DNA of 42,022 nt, taken from the NCBI GenBank assembly GCA_938017515.1, contig CALIJJ010000127.1, positions 1 to 42,022 on the forward strand. The letters are read 5' to 3'. Both the position numbers and the translations under genes were made by a program. This DNA is from an uncultured Pseudanabaenaceae cyanobacterium. Lineage in GTDB: Bacteria; Cyanobacteriota; Cyanobacteriia; PCC-9006; JAAUQQ01. Each line of letters begins with the position of its first letter. The first letter of the stretch is position 1. The notes below the pieces were generated by a model. The model was not told where the DNA came from. It made no database searches and worked only from the letters and a program-made list of their open reading frames with translations. This document shows, piece by piece, positions 37,769 to 42,022 of this stretch.

Positions 37769-39934
37769 ATGGCAAAGCAAATTATTATTGCCGAGCAGCA
37801 TCGCGTTGCGGCAGTTTTCGCAGATGACCAAATTCAAGAACTGATCGTTGCAAAGGGAACGCAGCAGGTTAGCGATATCTACGTGGGCGTTGTGGAAAAT
37901 GTCCTGCCCAGTATCGACGCTGCCTTTGTGAACATTGGCGATTCCGATCGCAATGGCTTCATCCACATGGGTGACCTCGGCCCCCTCAAGCTCAAACGGT
38001 CCGGTGGTGCCATTACTGAGCTTCTAGCGCCTCAGCAGAAGGTGCTGGTCCAGGTAATGAAGGAGCCCACGGGTAACAAGGGACCCCGTTTGACAGGGAG
38101 CGTCTCTCTGCCGGGTCGTTACTTGGTCTTAATGCCCTTTGGTCGTGGCGTCAATTTGTCTCGGCGTATTTCCAGTGAGAGCGAGCGCAGTCGTTTACGC
38201 GCCTTGGCGGTGTTCATCAAACCTGCTGGGATGGGCATCTTGGTGCGCACTGAGGCGGAAGGGGTGGATGAAGAGGCCATCATCGAAGACCTTGAAATCT
38301 TGAATCGCCAGTGGGAGAACGTTCAGCAAGAGGCTGAATCGACTCGTCCTCCGGCGTTGCTCAATCGTGACGATGACTTTATTCAGCGGGTCTTGAGAGA
38401 TGTTTACAATGCCGATGTTAATCGCATTGTTGTGGACTCCCACACGGGGCTGAAGCGTGTTAAGCAACACCTCATGTCCTGGAGTAGCGGCAAGGTTCCC
38501 CAGGGGGTGCTGATTGATCAGCATCGTGAGCAGGCATCGATCTTGGAATATTTCCGAGTCAATGCTGCCATTCGTGAAGCGCTTAAGCCTCGCGTTGATT
38601 TGCCCTCAGGCGGTTACATCATCATTGAACCGACGGAGGCGTTGACGGTTGTTGACGTTAACTCCGGTTCCTTTACCCGCTCTGCAACCTCGCGGGAAAC
38701 GGTGTTGTGGACGAACTTCGAGGCGGCCACAGAAATTGCGCGGCAGTTGCGACTGCGTAATCTGGCCGGGGTGATTGTGGTGGACTTCATTGATATGGAG
38801 CCCCGCCGTGACCAGCTTCAGGTGCTGGAGCACTTCACGAAAGAACTCAAGGCTGATAAGTCGCGGCCTCAGATTGCCCAGCTTTCCGAGCTTGGCTTAG
38901 TTGAGCTAACGCGCAAACGCCAGGGGCAGAATATTTATGAACTCTTTGGTCGGGCTTGCCCCACCTGCAATGGCTTAGGTCACCTGGTGCATTTGCCGGA
39001 GGATGTCATTTCTGAGGCTGATGATGCAGCCGCGGCGAGCAGTGTCTCTTTGCCGGGGCAACGGCTCTCGACGGTTCGCTCCAGCGAGTTCCGGGGACGT
39101 CGGGGCTCTCGGCCTCAAGTGGAGAGTCCGTTGCCCGGTGGTCGGCCGAGTCCGATTACGGATGACGATCGCTCGGATGTCGGTGGACGTAATCGTCGCC
39201 GTCGCCGTAATGAGCCGGTGGCCCGGGTGGACCGAGGCGATCGCACCAACGAGATCGGTAGTCGTCTCAACGGCCGCGATCTGAGTAGTCGTGACCTCAG
39301 CAGTCGCAGTGTTAATGAGCCCTTGCCAGCGACCACCGTTGAGCCAACCGTTGAAGAGGAAGCAGCGCCTTCCCGGGAGATCATCCGGGGCCGAGGACGC
39401 CGAGGCCGTGGGCCAGAGCGTCCCGTGGAGAAAGTGGTTGTGGAAATGACCCAGGATGAGCAAGATGTCTATGCCTGGTTAGGCATTTCGCCCTTAGTCC
39501 TCAAGGATACGGAGGTTGAGGATCCCCGTTCCGCGATGATCACCGTCACCTTGCCTGGGGAAGCCCCACCGGAAGAGTTATCTGAGGAGCCCGCAGAGGC
39601 TGATGGAGAGCCCACGGTTGAGTTTCCGAAAACGTCTACTGCGGTTGCAGAAGAAGAGGTTGAAGAGACGGCTGCAGAACAATCGTCTCCCAAGAAGCCT
39701 TTGACCGTGCGCCGACGTCGCCGTTCGTCCCTCACCAAGCGTCGCAGTGCGGGCGATGAGTCCGAGGTGGAAGCGGTGAGCCAAACAACGGAAGAGACTC
39801 CCGTTGAGCCTCCGGCTGTGGTCACGGCCTCTGAAGGCGCTGCATCGGAGGACGCTGGAGATGAGGCGGAGTCCAGCGGGCCAGTGGTGCGCCGCCGTCG
39901 CCGTCGTTCCTCTGCCCGTCGGACAACGGACTGA
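37769..39934 (+). CDS. rne: ribonuclease E/G
   Basis: The endonuclease that starts mRNA decay and rRNA processing. It has 721 residues, with the catalytic half at about 1-420. The S1 domain lies near 35-130. IIEPTEALTVVDVNSGSFT and VIVVDFIDM carry the DNase-I-like active site. CPTCNGLGHL at about 397-406 is the Zn-link CX2C. The C-terminal half is disordered and Arg/Glu-rich, with the short conserved YAWLGISPLVL. The end RRRRRRSSA (708-716) is identical to the nonapeptide reported to bind PNPase in Anabaena RNase E. A similar RRRRRSSL sits near 649-656. Confidence 0.97.
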   Translation: MAKQIIIAEQHRVAAVFADDQIQELIVAKGTQQVSDIYVGVVENVLPSIDAAFVNIGDSDRNGFIHMGDLGPLKLKRSGGAITELLAPQQKVLVQVMKEPTGNKGPRLTGSVSLPGRYLVLMPFGRGVNLSRRISSESERSRLRALAVFIKPAGMGILVRTEAEGVDEEAIIEDLEILNRQWENVQQEAESTRPPALLNRDDDFIQRVLRDVYNADVNRIVVDSHTGLKRVKQHLMSWSSGKVPQGVLIDQHREQASILEYFRVNAAIREALKPRVDLPSGGYIIIEPTEALTVVDVNSGSFTRSATSRETVLWTNFEAATEIARQLRLRNLAGVIVVDFIDMEPRRDQLQVLEHFTKELKADKSRPQIAQLSELGLVELTRKRQGQNIYELFGRACPTCNGLGHLVHLPEDVISEADDAAAASSVSLPGQRLSTVRSSEFRGRRGSRPQVESPLPGGRPSPITDDDRSDVGGRNRRRRRNEPVARVDRGDRTNEIGSRLNGRDLSSRDLSSRSVNEPLPATTVEPTVEEEAAPSREIIRGRGRRGRGPERPVEKVVVEMTQDEQDVYAWLGISPLVLKDTEVEDPRSAMITVTLPGEAPPEELSEEPAEADGEPTVEFPKTSTAVAEEEVEETAAEQSSPKKPLTVRRRRRSSLTKRRSAGDESEVEAVSQTTEETPVEPPAVVTASEGAASEDAGDEAESSGPVVRRRRRRSSARRTTD
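39275..39304. repeat. RDLSS duplication in the RNase E tail
   Basis: Two 15-bp units both encode RDLSS but differ at four synonymous sites. This is an older counterpart of the perfect tandem copies elsewhere in the window. Confidence 0.9.
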
Positions 39935-39937
39935 GTA

Positions 39938-40672
39938 ATGGCTCGCGCCAAGGGCACATCTTGCTCATCAAAGGGCTCATCGAAGGGCTCATTTAAGGGA
40001 AAGGTTAATAAGGGAAAGGCCAGGAAGGGCAAGGCCAAGCCAGGGGTCCATGCCCAGATCCCATCAACGCCAGATCGCATTGCTGGTGTTGATGAGGTGG
40101 GTCGGGGCTGTCTGTTTGGTCCTGTTGTTGCCTCTGCTGTGATGTTGTCTGGGGATGCTGTCTTGCAACTCCAGGCGATGGGCTTGACCGATAGCAAAAA
40201 ATTGAGTGCGAGTCAGCGAGAGGCTCTAGATGGTGAGATTCGCAGTCGGGCGATTTCCTATGCACTCGGTCTTGCCTCGGTTGCAGAGATCGATCAGATC
40301 AATATCTTGCAAGCCTCTCTATTGGCCATGCGTCGAGCGGTGCTCAAACTCACTCCTGAACCTAGTTTTTGTTTGGTGGATGGCAATCAGCTTATTCCTC
40401 AGCTGCGCTGTGATCAACAAACAGTCGTCGGTGGGGATGCGGTGGAACCCGCCATTGCGGCGGCCAGCATTCTGGCGAAGGTTTGGCGCGATCGCCTCAT
40501 TCAACGCCTCGATGCTCAATATCCCGGTTACGCCCTTGCCAGTAACAAGGGGTATGGCACCGCAGCCCATCGCCAAGGGCTGGAAAAACAGGGGCCTTCA
40601 GCGTTGCATCGGCTGTCCTTTAGTCCCTGCCAGCCTGCCAAGCAGCTAGAACTGCTAAGCAACGATCCCTGA
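39938..40672 (+). CDS. rnhB: ribonuclease HII with basic N-terminal tail
   Basis: Removes RNA from DNA hybrids, including single ribonucleotides. The core starts at residue 48 (IAGVDEVGRGCLFGPVV), whose Asp/Glu (DEVGRG) are catalytic. LTDSKKLSASQREAL and FCLVDGNQLIP follow, and the C-terminus contains HRLSFSPC. Before the core are about 45 basic residues rich in K, G and S; a tripled 12-bp unit (39964-39999) gives SSKG/SSKG/SFKG. ATG 39938 is the only start, 3 nt after the rne stop. The 3' end overlaps the cofG end by 53 bp. Confidence 0.95.
   Translation: MARAKGTSCSSKGSSKGSFKGKVNKGKARKGKAKPGVHAQIPSTPDRIAGVDEVGRGCLFGPVVASAVMLSGDAVLQLQAMGLTDSKKLSASQREALDGEIRSRAISYALGLASVAEIDQINILQASLLAMRRAVLKLTPEPSFCLVDGNQLIPQLRCDQQTVVGGDAVEPAIAAASILAKVWRDRLIQRLDAQYPGYALASNKGYGTAAHRQGLEKQGPSALHRLSFSPCQPAKQLELLSNDP
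39964..39999. repeat. 12-bp unit present three times in rnhB
   Basis: The units ctcatcaaaggg, ctcatcgaaggg and ctcatttaaggg are adjacent and in frame, encoding part of the basic tail. Confidence 0.95.
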
Positions 40673-41717
40673 GCTGTGGCGTGAGCCAAGGTAGATATTG
40701 TCCATGGACAGGCAGTCGCGGAGCCAGTTCCCAGCCAGCCTCAGCTAGTTGCGAGGCTAGTCGGTCTGCAAGGGGATGGGCATAGTCAGGGTTGACCTCG
40801 TCGATGGGGCTGATACCGCCCAAGTCCCTGGCTCCGGCCTCTAAGCAAGCCAATAGAATTTCAGGGGTCTGGGCCAAATTAGGGGGAATTTGAATGGCGA
40901 TCGCCCCAGGTAAAATCTCCCGTGCCAGTGCGACGGTTTTAATAAAGACGTCTGCGGGACAAGCCGTTGCTGAGAAAATCTGCCGACGGCCAGGGCTGTG
41001 GGGTTGCAGAATCACTTCTTGGATGTGCCCCCAGCGTTCGTGGCACTGGGCAATGGTTTCTAACGTTTCGATGCGATCGCGCTCCGTTTCTCCAATTCCT
41101 AATAAAAGACCCGTCGTAAAAGGAATCTTTAGTTGACCCGCCCAGTCCAACTGCTCTAGGCGTTGCTCCGGTACTTTGCTGGGCGCGTGACGATGCACCG
41201 TTTCCAGGAGCTTCGGTGTCATTTGCTCCAGCATCAGTCCCATGGAAACATTGACGGCTTTGAGCTGTTCCATTTCTGAGAAGCTCAGCGGTCCTGCATT
41301 GGTATGGGGCAGGAAGCCAAGATCGAGGCTCAGCTGACATAGGTCATAGATGCGTTGGAACCAGAGCGATCGCCGCTGGCTTTTCGGATGTACCTCCCCG
41401 CTGAGAATAAGGATTTCTGCCACAGTGCTCTCGACACCGTGCCCAGAAATGCTCTGTTCAGAAAGGGATGTGATCGAAGTCTGAGATTCTCCAAGGGATT
41501 TCTGAGATAGCCGAAGCCCTGATGGCTTGAACGCCCTTGCAGGGGAACCTTCGACAGCGGGGCGTAGGCGCTTCAGCCGTTGCTTAGCCTCTTCCAACGT
41601 CAGCCAATCATGTTGTCCTGGCTCTGCCCTGAAATTGCAGTAGCTACAGCGGTTGAAGCATTCATAAGTCGGGACCAGCGTGAAGGCGGGACTGAACGTA
41701 ATACGTCTTTGACTCAT
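40620..41717 (-). CDS. cofG: FO synthase subunit, CofG
   Basis: With CofH, CofG makes the deazaflavin FO (8-HDF) from tyrosine and the flavin precursor. In cyanobacteria FO serves as the antenna of DNA photolyase. The 365-residue product has the radical SAM motif CX3CX2C at Cys20, Cys24 and Cys27 (YECFNRCSYCNF). The CofG-typical end is RDLGGISPIDEVNPDYAHP. Residues about 60-105 form a variable, Ser-rich stretch before ILSGEVHPKSQRRS. cofH is not in the window. The gene is divergent from psbA. Confidence 0.94.
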   Translation of the reverse strand: MSQRRITFSPAFTLVPTYECFNRCSYCNFRAEPGQHDWLTLEEAKQRLKRLRPAVEGSPARAFKPSGLRLSQKSLGESQTSITSLSEQSISGHGVESTVAEILILSGEVHPKSQRRSLWFQRIYDLCQLSLDLGFLPHTNAGPLSFSEMEQLKAVNVSMGLMLEQMTPKLLETVHRHAPSKVPEQRLEQLDWAGQLKIPFTTGLLLGIGETERDRIETLETIAQCHERWGHIQEVILQPHSPGRRQIFSATACPADVFIKTVALAREILPGAIAIQIPPNLAQTPEILLACLEAGARDLGGISPIDEVNPDYAHPLADRLASQLAEAGWELAPRLPVHGQYLPWLTPQLRDRCLAVLAAWQAGRD

Positions 41718-41762
41718 AAATCACCTTCCTCTCAAGCCCTCTTGAACTAAGGATTCTAAGGG

Positions 41763-41783
41763 CTGATAAGCCCCTGCTATCAG
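41763..41783. promoter_or_regulatory. inverted repeat in the cofG-psbA spacer
   Basis: ctgata (41763-41768) and tatcag (41778-41783) are separated by 9 nt. It lies about 30 nt upstream of the psbA -35 box and could be an operator; no regulator is identified. Confidence 0.4.
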
Positions 41784-41811
41784 AATCATGAGAGTAATTG
41801 CATTAACAAAG

Positions 41812-41840
41812 TTTACAAAACTAAACAAGAAGGCTATAGT
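41812..41840 (+). promoter_or_regulatory. sigma-70 promoter of psbA
   Basis: TTTACA (41812-41817), an exact 17-nt spacer and TATAGT (41835-41840). Transcription should start near 41847, leaving a leader of about 45 nt. Confidence 0.8.
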
Positions 41841-41848
41841 GAGCTCAT

Positions 41849-41862
41849 AGGCAGAAATGCCT
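41849..41862 (+). other. 5-bp hairpin with GAAA loop in the psbA leader
   Basis: AGGCA-GAAA-TGCCT at the probable 5' end of the psbA transcript, followed by an AT-rich stretch (cattttttctt) before the ATG. It is a candidate stabiliser and RNase E-sensitive site. Confidence 0.5.
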
Positions 41863-41890
41863 GTCAATACATTTTTTCTTCGGAATCATA

Positions 41891-42022
41891 ATGACTACCA
41901 CAATCCAACGTCGCGAAAGCGCGTCTCTGTGGCAGCAGTTCTGTGAGTGGATCACGAGCACCGACAACCGCGTTTATATCGGTTGGTTCGGCGTTCTGAT
42001 GGTCCCCACACTGCTCGCAGCG
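41891..42022 (+). CDS. psbA: photosystem II reaction-centre protein D1, partial
   Basis: The first 44 codons of D1, cut by the right edge. [20 protein letters not shown] and [19 protein letters not shown], the start of helix A, are unmistakable. Cyanobacteria carry several psbA copies with different light responses; this N-terminus cannot say which isoform this is. A strong promoter and a short structured leader precede it. D1 sits in the thylakoid membrane and binds the water-splitting cluster, chlorophyll and quinone. Confidence 0.97.
   Translation, partial: MTTTIQRRESASLWQQFCEWITSTDNRVYIGWFGVLMVPTLLAA

Noticed and set aside
39469..40197. 242-codon minus-strand ORF across rne and rnhB
   Set aside because: Repetitive Arg/Ser/Thr composition mirrors the basic and acidic tails of the true genes; no start signal or motif.

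Overview
The window is chromosomal DNA of a cyanobacterium. It holds the start of psbA (photosystem II D1), a ferredoxin-type glutamate synthase, an LL-diaminopimelate aminotransferase, CofG, and several families known mainly from cyanobacteria (DUF1830, DUF4079, DUF1997, an RNase E ending in the cyanobacterial PNPase-binding peptide). The HIP1 octamer GCGATCGC is scattered through genes and spacers. Genus cannot be fixed from this window. There is no phage, insertion sequence, CRISPR array, rRNA or tRNA that I could recognise. This is core genome with generous spacers.

Layout. 1-1676 (minus): small membrane protein, folK, Nudix hydrolase and a trypsin-like protease cut by the left edge, tightly packed. 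2015-2890: Cas4/AddB-type Fe-S nuclease. 3174-5155 (minus): a 64-aa membrane microprotein with its own terminator, then lipA. 5776-7481: response regulator converging on recR across a shared terminator, with an SH3b protein upstream of recR. 7672-12621: 51-aa membrane protein converging on the 1550-aa Fd-GOGAT gene. 13272-16455: NAGPA-type glycosidase, a mannose-6-phosphate-isomerase-like cupin and an IscA-like protein. 16536-22275: the str ribosomal cluster rpsL-rpsG-fusA-tuf-rpsJ plus a Lon N-domain protein. 22438-27427: pheA, DUF1997, then DUF1830-DUF4079-ppk on the minus strand. 28042-33149: B12-type radical SAM enzyme, CPBP protease overlapping clpS, an unknown gene sharing stop bases with dapL, and a 64-aa conserved protein. 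33645-40672: STAS protein, a radical SAM/DUF2344 fusion, rne and rnhB. 40620-42022: cofG on the minus strand, divergent from psbA.

How the genes relate. Four radical SAM enzymes (LipA, the 28042 enzyme, the DUF2344 fusion, CofG) share the window with an IscA-like Fe-S carrier. RNA turnover is represented by RNase E and RNase HII in one tight pair. Protein quality control is represented by ClpS, a CPBP protease, a Lon-domain protein and a secreted trypsin-like protease.

Most unusual points: recR has no ATG/GTG/TTG where its conserved N-terminus begins; polyphosphate kinase carries a roughly 130-residue lysine-pentad tail; RNase HII has a basic repeat tail; at least ten short (10-15 bp) tandem duplications lie in linkers and spacers; and four well-formed small membrane or conserved proteins of 51-64 aa are present. 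I saw no convincing multi-gene novel defence or biosynthetic system.
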